NCBI GenBank assembly: GCA_032164245.1
Contig: JAVMKO010000010.1
Coordinates: forward strand, 30,516,189-30,580,188
Direction of reading: 5' to 3'
From: Sternotherus odoratus
Lineage: Eukaryota > Chordata > Testudines > Kinosternidae
Length of the DNA: 64,000 nt
Part shown: positions 55,063 through 64,000 of the stretch, in pieces
Layout: each line of letters starts with the position of its first letter
How positions within the stretch are numbered: position 1 is the stretch's first letter
Made by a program: the position numbers and the translations under genes
The notes under the pieces: model-generated
Databases searched by the model: none
Told to the model about the DNA's origin: nothing
The model's input: only the letters and a program-made list of their open reading frames with translations

Positions 55063-56039
55063 CTAGCAAAAATACCCGGCGTTGCTCGGGTCAGTCGGAG
55101 GTGGGGAGGGGGCAGAGAGCTGAGCGAGTACGGGGTCCGTTGGAGGGGGCAGAGAGCAAACCTGACACCCCCACCTCATCCCCCCGACCAAACCCGACAC
55201 CCCCACCGCACTTACCCCTCGACCAACCCCGACTCACATTTTCACCCCCTCCCACCCAAACCCAACACCCCCACGTCTCCCCCCTACCAACCCCAACACC
55301 CCCTGACCAACACCCACACCTCACCCCCCGTAGACCAAACCTGACACACCCACCTCACTTTCCCCCCCAACCAAACCCAACACCCCTACCTACCACCACA
55401 AACAAACCCGACACCCACACCTCACTTACCCCTTGACCAACCTCGACCCCCCTCCTCACCCCCCCAACCAAACCCAACACCCCCTGACCAACCCCAACCC
55501 CCACACCTCACCCCTCACCCTCCCAGACACCTTCCCACCCCCCCAGACCAAACCCAACACCCCCGGCTCACTTACCCCCCGACCAAACCCGACACCCCCC
55601 GACCAAACCCGATACCCCCACCTCACCCCCCGACCAAACCCGACACCCCTACCTAACTTACCCTCGGACCAAACCCAACTCGGGTCCGTCGGAGGTGGGG
55701 AGGGGGCAGAGAGCTGAGGGATTCCGGGGTCCGTTGGAGGGGGGAGGGGCAGAGAGCTGAGCGAGTGCGGTGTCTGTTGGAGGGGGTATTATGACATCAG
55801 AACTATGTCACAGAGAACAGCAGCTGCCCAGCTGATGTGATTGGCCTTTAAATAATTTCACCCCGGGGGGCATCAGAGGTGAGATTTGAAATTTTTTTGA
55901 CTCTTACGGTCATTAGGACCCCAAGACCTCTAACTGTACCAAATTTAAAGTCTCTAGCTCAAACGGTGTGGAAGGAGTAAGCATACATACATACATACAC
56001 GCACGCACGCACACACCATTTGACTTTTATATATATAGA
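55063..56039 (-). mobile_element. Non-autonomous Helitron, copy 2, antisense
   Basis: Reverse-oriented relative of 37330-38358: CTAG end with the hairpin at 55063-55092 and TC start at 56039, inserted between A and T. It retains the CCGTTTGAGCTAGAGACTTT block and C-rich minisatellite, but the repeat blocks are shuffled relative to copy 1. The long Pro-rich frames (55020-55717) are minisatellite artefacts. Confidence 0.87.
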
Positions 56040-56236
56040 TAATAATATACAAGCCTCCTAGAAACCCAGGTCACTTGTATCATGCACAAAGATTCTGCTA
56101 ACTTGGACCCAGAAGACAAGGCTCATTTTGAAGTTAGCTCATAACTTAATAACAGAGAACGTTTTTGGACCATGTGAACAAACTAGACTCTTCTAAATTA
56201 AAATAAACTGGATCTTTTTAACTATAGAAAACTTAC

Positions 56237-56348
56237 CCGCTCCATCAGTTTTTGAAGCTTGAGCGTTTTCTCTTCACGTAACTTTTCTCTGAGCTGTTGA
56301 GCTTTCATCTGTTTCTCCTCATGTTTCTTTTTAGATTCTGCTATTGTT
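56237..56348 (-). CDS. SCAPER: SCAPER exon (start of charged coiled coil)
   Basis: 112 bp. The first base completes an Arg codon and the exon ends in phase 0. Acceptor TTAAAAG|AACAAT, preceded by an A/T-rich rather than pyrimidine-rich tract; donor CGG|GTAAGT, strong. It encodes TIAESKKKHEEKQMKAQQLR and onward through LREEKTLKLQKLMER, an uninterrupted charged helix that opens the central coiled coil. Confidence 0.95.
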
Positions 56349-56756
56349 CTTTTAATATAAGCATAATAAAATAAGCCAATGAGACAAACAACTGAGAGTG
56401 ACAATCCTATAAGCAATTCAGCTATCCAAATATAGTAGGGAAAATTTAAAAAAGCATTATACTGCTGAAATGTAATTTATTTGATTTAATCTCATTTATA
56501 GGTGTTTAATATATTTAATATTATCCCCGTTCTGTTATTTCAATCTCAGAACCTTTTAGCATTTAAACTACTGTACAATACAGTACAAATGTAACAAACT
56601 TTATAACAAGAATAACCAACTCTTATGTAGGTTTTTTCCTCCACAAATTACAAAGCACTTTATAAAGAAGACAAGAAATGATTAACATAATAACAATATG
56701 CAACAGTTTAATCTACTTCTATTTTGGCTATTCAAGTCAGCTGAAAATTCTAAGAC

Positions 56757-56874
56757 CTTTTGCGAGATGGTGACGAGAGTTTCTCATGCATATGTATTCC
56801 ATGGCCTGGTGGACGTGCAGGTTCTTCTTCCACTATATCACCCCATGAATTATTTTGACGCCAAGATTCACGAG
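56757..56874 (-). CDS. SCAPER: SCAPER exon (RESWRQNNSWGDIVEEEPAR)
   Basis: 118 bp. It starts with the last two bases of the Ala codon begun in the previous exon and ends with AG of an Arg codon. Acceptor CTGTGCAG|CTC; donor AAAAG|GTCTTA, a weak donor that lacks the usual purine-A-G at +3 to +5. It encodes RESWRQNNSWGDIVEEEPAR, a proline-rich turn, then HEKLSSPSRK. The weak donor makes this exon a candidate for regulated skipping, but skipping would shift the frame. Confidence 0.93.
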
Positions 56875-57064
56875 CTGCACAGAAAGGAAACAATCACTTA
56901 CATAATTTAAAATATAATGTCCAACAATATCCAAATAACATCACTCTGAATTTTTCAATGATCTGGGAGTTATTTCTCTTCCAAATGCATAACTGAGTAT
57001 GAAAAGAAAGTCTCTTTCATAAACTGTTATTCTGTGTGTTTAGATTAATACATAAATCTTTTAC

Positions 57065-57140
57065 CTTCATAATCTGCTAGGACATCATTCCAGTCCATAG
57101 ACATGCCACAGAAAGATATACTGCCACTGCCTATGCTTGC
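57065..57140 (-). CDS. SCAPER: SCAPER exon (ASIGSGSISFCGMSMDWNDV)
   Basis: 76 bp, enters in phase 0 and leaves after one base of a Gly/Ala codon. Acceptor AAATTTCAG|GCA, donor GAAG|GTAAAA. It encodes ASIGSGSISFCGMSMDWNDV followed by LADYE. The segment is too short to stand out as an open frame, and was found by extending the reading from the neighbouring exons. Confidence 0.94.
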
Positions 57141-58302
57141 CTGAAATTTCAAAAAATGATCCATGAAATCAAAACACAATCCTATACTAGCAAAAGGGTG
57201 GATTTTATAATGTTGTACAAACGTAGACTAAAGATTAAGGGCAATTAAAACAGATACCTCTGCATGAAATAGATTGAATCCCTAGAGAATTCATTTTTTG
57301 TGTAATTTTTAATTGCAGAATAATGCCTTAATTACAAATGACAGCTCCTGCTGCTACTAAGCAATTTACATCTCTGAAGACTGATAAACTACCATAAAGT
57401 CCTACAACCTGTTTACTGAATCCTGAGTTTTGTACATTATGAGTTTCACAGAACTGTCCGAATGCCCCAGTAGGAACTGTGGTTCTACTCTGCTGGATAC
57501 TATATAAATATAGTCCTTACCCTAAGAGCTCATAAACAAAAGATCCAGTCCTGCAAATATACATGAATCACTTTACTCAAATGAGTAGTCTCACTCAACT
57601 AAATTCCATGGAAAGTCATTCAAATGGGTAGTTCCAGGATTGGATCCTAAATAATTAATCTCTATGTTTTCAAAATGATGTGTGGGGTTTTAGCTACCTA
57701 ATTCCCATAGTAGTTTAAAGCCTCTTTCTGCTACTGGCAGTCACACTGAGTAGTACCCTACCTCCTGAGTGGACATATAGATTTCAATGAGACTACTCGT
57801 ATAGTAAGATATTACAGAACATGAGTAATGGCTGCAAAATTGAGCTTTTGGCTATTAATGTAAATATTTCTTTGAAATTTTGAGGATAAAATAGACTCCA
57901 GCAAGACAGGAGATTTTCTCTCTAAGACAACTAAAAAAGCCTTAAATGTGCTGATCAAACACTCATATTAAACATCTCCCTTTGATTTTCATCTCTGCTT
58001 TCTTTAAAAGTAGCATAGGATCTTTCCAGATAAAATGATTAGTCGTTCTGCCAGATAGTTGGTCTTGCTGACTGATTAGCAACTACAGTAATATGCAATA
58101 CAGAAAGTAAAACATAGTAAGATTAAAAATAAGGCAAATTTCATAAATTGATATAGTTGTCACGGTTATTACATGATAATGTAATACATGCATATACTGT
58201 TATTATATTTGCATATAGCAAGTAGGAATGTGAAATTAAATTTTGTGCTTACATTCTAATAACAGCTAATAATAGTAATTTTAAAACAGACTGAAAACTC
58301 AC

Positions 58303-58473
58303 AGAAAAATCACTTTCATTGTCAGTCTCAATGTTAATGTCATTGTTTTCTTCTGCTTCAATCTCTCTAGTTAACTGCTCTTCTTCTGCAATGGCACTAG
58401 CTATTGCTTCTTCATTGGCCTTTTCCAGGCGATCTGCTAACTCTTCTTTTTTAGCAAGAACTTCTGCCATAGA
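58303..58473 (-). CDS. SCAPER: SCAPER exon (MAEVLAKKEELADRLEKANE helix)
   Basis: 171 bp, phase 0 at both ends. Acceptor TATACAG|TCT, donor TCT|GTGAGT. It encodes SMAEVLAKKEELADRLEKAN, then an acidic stretch (EEEQLTREIEAEENN) ending in ...ESDFS. This is one of the best conserved parts of SCAPER and the strongest single piece of evidence for the gene. The predicted structure is a charged helix. Confidence 0.96.
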
Positions 58474-60164
58474 CTGTATAGAAAATCAAAAATTAGAACT
58501 GGACCAGAAGGTTAGAAATAAGTAGTTTTCTAAATATGGATCGTGTTACATTTTCAGGTCTATTTACAGTCATTTTCTGTATTAGTTGTGGTACATTTAA
58601 AGGATACATTTAATGAATTAAGAAAATAGGCTAAAATGCTAGCAGTTTCAAACTAATTAATTAAATAACTACAAGAAAATTTTTTAAAATATGATATCTA
58701 AATGAACTTCAGGAACACTTTACAAATGAGCAATTTAATCTAGCCTCTGAATCTAGACAATACTGTTGGAAGTCTGAACCCAGTTTTAAGTGACATCCTT
58801 GCAGATCAGCAGTTTAGGAACCCAGGTAAAACACATGTTTTGGAAGCTGTAGTATCTAGAACAAGAAGAGGTTCTTTTTTTATAAGCTGCAGTAGAACTA
58901 AATATCCGCTTAGATATTTGCCAATCTGGTATAGGATTCTTCATAATCCAAAAACAAGATACGAGGACTACAAAAACTTGTTACTCTCTCAATACAAAAT
59001 TTGAGACCATAAGGATCAGGGATCAATGTTTAACCATGACTAGCTACATGATTATGAACATAACCCTATAAAGGGCAAAGAGTCATTGCCAACATTATGT
59101 CAGCTAACTCAATTTATTAGAAGCCATGTTTATACTCAGTAAAATCGCCTAAAATCGGCAAAATATAGGGGGTGAATGGATAATTCATTCATCATGACCA
59201 TTCATTCTTTGGCCCCTCTGCCAAAGCCAAAAACAAGGTGACACCTTTTATTAGAAAACGGTCTTATATGTCAAAGGTATTTTACTTAGTATAATGAAAT
59301 AAAGTTATAACTAAGATTAGCAGTTTGTTCTTGGAAGTCCTCTTGCTGAAAAGTGACATTCATGTGTAATATTAATGGTATGGGAGATTAATGTCAGAGA
59401 TTTTAAAACAGTTTCTAGCTTGCTTTATTAGATAAGAAGAAGTTTTGTTTAAATTGTACACAGTAAAATTATTCAGATTATTATATCAGCACTAAGGCAT
59501 TTTTTTTAAGTACCAAATTGTTGAAAGGATCAGAAATAAAATATTCTTCATGCTGCTTATACTTCAAAATAACCAAAGAAAATAAAGAAAAAATAAGGAA
59601 AAATTGTATATTGTACAAGCTCAGTGGTAAGAAATGACCCCAAACAATATGTAAGCCATCTCTGCCACTTGCACAGGAAGACATAAGAAATGGGTTGGGT
59701 TGATTTTAGTGGGGAAATAAGTCTGATCATTCCCATATTTGTTTCCAAATGAATTTCAATAACTCATGCTCTTCCAATCGAAGCAATTAGGGGAATTACA
59801 ATGAATGTGAGGCCTGTTTAAAATCAACAATTTTGAAAGGAAGTGAAAAATCATTGTGATCATGATTTGTGATCAGAACTGGAGTTGTGATTTTTGTAAT
59901 CCAAACCAGTGCATTATTGTATTTTAGCCCAACACTGATGTCTTACTGTTATCAATTCTAGAGTTGAATGTACTGGGAAATATGCAAAAAATGATTATTA
60001 TTTTTTGCCATACTATACACATTTGTTGCTCTGTGGACTTTTTGACAAATTCTGTAGTAGGCTAACATTAAATAGTGTGCAAAGCAGAATGAAAAACCCA
60101 AGGCATATCTTTGTAATTTATTCAGAATTCTTTTAAATTGTCTTACCAATCTGGCAGCACTCAC
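58474..60164. other. No gene seen
   Basis: SCAPER intron between the 60165-60395 and 58303-58473 exons. AT-rich, no repeat recognised. Confidence 0.5.
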
Positions 60165-60395
60165 ATTTGAAATGTCTGAGGGGTCCATTTCACTTTCTAT
60201 CTTGTTTTTTAATGCTTCATGCTGTTCTTTACTATCAGAGATCAGGAAGGGAGATTCATCAATCTGTAGACTTTCTGCAGTATGTTCGGTGTCTATGACA
60301 ACTGCAGGCATTTCAGAAGGTGTTTGTAAGCAACAACTGTCTTGTAAAACCACGTTGCCAGTGTTTCTGGTATCTTCTAATGTGTGTGCTGTGAA
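60165..60395 (-). CDS. SCAPER: SCAPER exon (acidic linker, ends ...SDISN)
   Basis: Most upstream SCAPER exon in the window, 231 bp, phase 0 at both ends. The acceptor is a pyrimidine-poor ...TTATTAG and the donor is AAT|GTGAGT. It encodes the linker beginning FTAHTLEDTRNTGNVVLQDS and ending MDPSDISN, which precedes the MAEVLAKK helix. A second in-frame GT donor (TTG|GTAAGA, exon end 60147) lies 18 nt downstream and would add six residues (VSAARL). I chose the upstream donor because it gives the junction I know from the family. Confidence 0.93.
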
Positions 60396-60936
60396 CTAAT
60401 AAAAGACAGTTACAAAATAAGTTAGATGCAATCCATTGATTTTCAAATATACTGCCTGAAAAAGAAGCTAATAAAAATATTGTACTTAACCCTCATATTG
60501 TATGTGATGCAAGTAGTGCTGTCTTTAGTTAAAGTTGCCTGACATTTTCCACCTACTTATAACTTACAAGTTGAAAGTGCTGGCATGAAGCAGATTTGTT
60601 TTTTTAAGCTTTCAGCTAAAAAGCCTTTGTATCTCCATGCTTTCAAGCAGGGATATCTAGCAGCAGGAATTCCCCCGGTGTAAGGGGTGTGTCTTTTGCT
60701 ATTCTCATAAAAATTGAGCCAAATTGGGCCATATTATAAGCCTCTGAAAAATCTCACTTTGCACATGTTCCATACAGAACCCTGCCTCATTTGGTGCATA
60801 GGCCAGAATGTGCTTGGTGAATAAATTAGCATTGTATAGTGAATAAGGCTGTTTGTCTGCAGGATACCTGCTTCATTTGTTGAAGAAGCTGGAAGGTATG
60901 TATGTAGTAAATAAGGCAAGGAACTGCAGGAAGAGA

Positions 60937-61060
60937 AAGGAGGGTCTCATGGTTAAAACAGTTAAATTCCATTCTGGGGTCTGGATTCTACTCCCTCCTC
61001 TGCCAAAGTGCTTATGTGATGTTCGGTAAGTCTCAAACCAAGATTTTCACAGGTGACCAC
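60937..61060 (+). repeat. MIR-like SINE fragment
   Basis: CTCATGGTTAAAACAGTTAA, GGGGTCTGGATTCTACTCCC and CTGCCAAAGTGCTTATGTGA follow the MIR core order. Diverged. Confidence 0.5.
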
Positions 61061-63049
61061 TAATGCTCTGCTCATTATATTTTGGGTACCCAAATTGAGA
61101 CACCTCAGAAGTGCTGAGAACTCACAACTGCAACTGAAGACTGCTCTAAACACATAAAGTGATATAAAATGTTAAGTACTCTGAAAAATCAGGGCATAGG
61201 CAGCTCAAAACCAGGGAGTTAATTCTAGGTTCCAGGTCTGGGGAAACAAAGACGTAGAAGAGTTGACTTTGAGAAAAGAAGACAAGGATAACATGTAGAA
61301 ATATGTAACAACATTCTTTGATTAAGACCTACAATTTCCCCTCCCTTTTTCCATAGAGAGGAGCAAGTGAGATTTGCGGGGATAGAAATATCCCCAAAGC
61401 AGCAAAACGCAGGAACTTGTGACCTCACCAAAGTCAGTGTGGTTGTACTGCTGTATAACTAAAGGCAGAATTTGGCAGAAGGGCTATAAGATCTATTCAG
61501 TGTTAATACCTGTATATAAATAAAAGCTGGAATATGTTATGTGGGCCCTTACCCTCCAAGGAGGAGGATGAGAGGATTGGTATAGTGGAAGATCTCCAGC
61601 CCCTACCTCTTTCTCAACCCATCTACTTCCTGCATTCGCATAAAAAGATGGCCCCTAGAGATGAGCTACACACATACTGTGGGTTCTCCAGATTCCTGCC
61701 ACCCATTCCTTATGTAGAGTGACAACACTGGTCCTTTTTCAAAAAGGACCATCAAGAATTACAGAGGCAAGAGCAGATATGCTTCTTTGAGTGTAACTCC
61801 GTTAAATCAGTGGGATTACAAGAGTGAATATGCGAGCAAAATTTGGCCTCACATTGTTAAATCAACCAATGTGCATACTTTAAGGGTTACTGTTCAATGA
61901 CAAACATAATTTACACAATTTAATTTACACTGGCATCAACATTATTTACATTACCGTCACTGTTACTAATAAACTTATGTGAAATATTTATATTAGCTTG
62001 ACTGATGTTTACAGTGAAGTCAACGCTGTTTATGAGAAAATCAATAGTTATATAGCAAAATAAATGGTAATTTTATGAAATAATGTTGAAAAACACAAAC
62101 ATCCCCACTCCAGCAAGACTTCAATACAACAATGGAGAAAACTGCCATACATATCTTTGTTACTAAGCTTTCCTAACAATAATATTTTAACCAAACTATA
62201 TTGACCAGCAAATAATCTCCACCAACATACTACTGTTACAAATGATATTATTACATAAACTTCTAGCAAAATACATTCCCTTTGACTGTACTGTAATATC
62301 TATGCAGAGCATACATGCTCATACAACAGTTCATTTTCATGTAAAAGATTAACTTTATGGCCAGATTTTGACTGGCCCTCACACAGAAGCAATGAGAGCA
62401 TGCAAGGGATTCTCCCATTCCTTTGCTATTTATATCATCTCCCTACACAGAAAGGTAAAATTGCAATCCTGTCACTTTAGTGATAACGTATATTTTTAGA
62501 GTATAGAGACTGTCACCTGTCCGCTCCCCGCATAGGATTCTAGTCACCACCAGAGGAAGTGGGGAGGGGCCACAGTAAGTGTCAAAGGATATATCCCTTA
62601 TGCCACCCCTTCAACATCATCCATCAGAGATGTCAGCCACAAAGGGAAGATTAGGCTTCACTACTCTAAAGAGAGTGCCAAGGGACATACTCCATGTGCC
62701 AGAGAACTCCAGATGGCATTGTAGCTCTGAACCACTCCCAATGTGAGCATGTAGCGTCGACAGCATAATCAGGCACTCATTGTACATAAGTGAATACAGA
62801 TAATTTTTCTGATGTACTTTGGTTTTTAATATTTGGTTGTCTGAGCTAGCAGCTACTGTTAAAGCCAAATCTGATTTTATACTTTCAAAAACATTAAAAC
62901 ATTTTGGTTATTGTTGCAACAAATAATGTGTTCAATCCTGCAGCCCTTATGGGTGAGCAGATACACTAACTTCAACTAAGTTGCCTACTATCATAACCAC
63001 ACCCAGTTATTTTTCTAGATGTTGTAAAATATATGGTGCATCTTTATCT
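61061..63049. other. No gene seen
   Basis: Upstream SCAPER intron or flank. I searched the minus strand for the exon preceding FTAHTLEDT and did not find it. Confidence 0.5.
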
Positions 63050-63625
63050 GATAAGAACGAGGAGTACTTGTGGCACCTTAGAGACTAACAAATTTATTTG
63101 GGCATAAGCTTTCATGGGCTAAAACCTACTTAATCAAATGTATAGAGTGGAATTTACACATATATGCAAATACAAACACACACACAGAACATGAAAAGAT
63201 GGGGGTTGTCATACCAACTCTAAGAGACTAATTAATTAAGGTGAACTATTATCAACAAGAGAAAAAAACTTTTTGTAGTGATCATCTGGATGGCCCATTT
63301 CAAACAGTTGACAAGATTGTGTGTTTAATGGGAAAATTAACATGGGGAAATAGATTTCAGTGTGTGTAATGAACCAGCCACTCCCAGTCTTTATTCAAGC
63401 CTAATTTAAAAGTATTCAGTTTGTAAATTAATTCCAGTTCAGCAGTTTCTCATTGGAGTCTGTTTTTGAAGTTTTTTTGTTGAAGAATTGCCACTTTTAG
63501 GTCGGTTCCTGAGTGGTCAGAGAACTTGAAGTGTTCTCCTACTGGTTTTTTAATGTTATGATTCCTGATGTCAGATTTGTGTCCATTTATTCTTTTGCAT
63601 AGAGATTGTCCGGTTTGGCCAATTT
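63050..63625 (-). pseudogene. Penelope-like element, GIY-YIG end, antisense
   Basis: Tail at 63050 (AGTACTTGTGGCACCTTAGA, TTTATTTGGGCATAAGCTTT), then minus-strand remnants of the GIY-YIG domain (IGQTGQSLCKRINGHKSDIR, VGEHFKFSDHSGTDLK). It stops at about 63625 and abuts an oppositely oriented tail. Confidence 0.82.
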
Positions 63626-64000
63626 ATTTTCTCCTGCTGATAATAGCTCACCTTCATTAATGACACTCTTAGGGCTTGTCCTCACGAGCGCTGCCGGAGA
63701 TCGATCTTCTGGCGATCAATTTATCGCATCTCGCTAAGACGCGATAAATCGATCGCCCGGAGCTCCCCCATTGACTCCGGAACTCCAGCTCGCTGGGAGG
63801 CGCAAGCTGGAGTCGACGGGGGAGTGCGCCGCCGACTGCCACCGCCGTGGGGACGAGCGGTAAGTCGGCGGCAGATACACAAACTTCAGCTACATGATTC
63901 ACGTAGCTGAAGTTGCGTATCTGCCGTCGATCCACACCCCCCCCCCCCAGTGAGGACCAACCCTTAGATTTGGTATAGCAATCCCCATCTTTTCATGTTG
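63626..64000 (+). mobile_element. Penelope-like tail, sense, split by a MITE
   Basis: Sense-strand CTCCTGCTGATAATAGCTCA is followed after the MITE by GATTTGGTATAGCAATCCCC, the same segment found inside the other tails. It runs off the window edge. Confidence 0.75.
63672..63963. mobile_element. Harbinger-type MITE, copy 2
   Basis: 292 bp, ends GGGCTTGTCCTCAC and GTGAGGACCAACCC, flanked by TTA at 63669-63671 and 63964-63966. It is very similar to 3572-3853, including the CTTCAGCTAC/GTAGCTGAAG palindrome. Removing it restores the Penelope tail (CTC TTA GATTTGG). Confidence 0.9.

Larger units (their letters stand above)
29640..60395 (-). other. SCAPER: SCAPER gene, internal part (11 coding exons and introns)
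   Basis: Eleven exons on the minus strand join in frame into 497 codons that I recognise as the middle of SCAPER, an ER-associated, cyclin A-binding protein of about 1400 residues in vertebrates, linked in people to retinal and intellectual disease. Order in transcription: 60395-60165, 58473-58303, 57140-57065, 56874-56757, 56348-56237, 54083-53943, 49330-49175, 46242-46100, 36762-36681, 34377-34225, 29747-29640. All introns are GT-AG and phases match at every junction. The encoded segment runs from an acidic linker through a long Glu/Lys/Arg-rich coiled coil into a C2H2 zinc finger. The N-terminal and C-terminal exons are outside the window. No in-frame stop or frameshift is present, so the gene looks functional. 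Identification is by recall of the family, not by search. Confidence 0.95.

Noticed and set aside
55020..55717. Pro/Thr-rich frames resembling cell-wall or mucin proteins
   Set aside because: They are translations of the Helitron C-rich minisatellite.

Overview
This is vertebrate nuclear DNA, most likely from a turtle or a close sauropsid relative. The evidence is a coding gene split by classical GT-AG introns together with CR1, L2 and MIR remnants, Penelope-like elements with GIY-YIG domains, hAT, Harbinger and Helitron elements, ERV/gypsy LTRs and DIRS elements, a mixture typical of turtle genomes. The species cannot be named from the sequence.

The only host gene recognised is SCAPER (S-phase cyclin A-associated protein in the ER), on the minus strand. 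Eleven consecutive internal coding exons lie between 60395 and 29640. They total 1491 bp (497 codons), all junctions keep frame, and all have GT donors and AG acceptors. They cover the acidic/helical region, the long charged coiled coil and a C2H2 zinc finger whose two halves lie in separate exons. No other SCAPER exon was found: 1-29639 would be a downstream intron and 60396-64000 an upstream intron.

The rest is mobile DNA. The left third (1-29 kb) is repeat-dense: a Penelope-like head-to-head pair (4.9-7.0 kb), several LTRs, and a three-level nest at 13.4-20.6 kb. In that nest a CR1 3' end carries a hAT element with an 8-bp target duplication, and the hAT carries a 6.2-kb DIRS retrotransposon. 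The DIRS element has inverted terminal repeats, an internal complementary region and three long open frames (Gag-like with an Arg/Ser domain, RT-RNase H, tyrosine recombinase). A decayed Ty3/gypsy element at 23.2-27.4 kb is broken by a TA-duplicating GC-rich foldback element and by an LTR related to the one at 7.4 kb.

The exon-bearing half has a second, broken DIRS Gag region (30.3-32.5 kb), several hAT elements with exact 8-bp duplications, two Helitrons in opposite orientations (37.3 and 55.1 kb), a degraded CR1 (42.5-44.0 kb), a second GC-rich foldback (48.4 kb), and at the right edge another head-to-head Penelope pair into which a Harbinger-type MITE has inserted with a TTA duplication.

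No CRISPR array, tRNA, rRNA or prokaryotic feature was seen. Most short open frames are chance frames or lie inside repeats.
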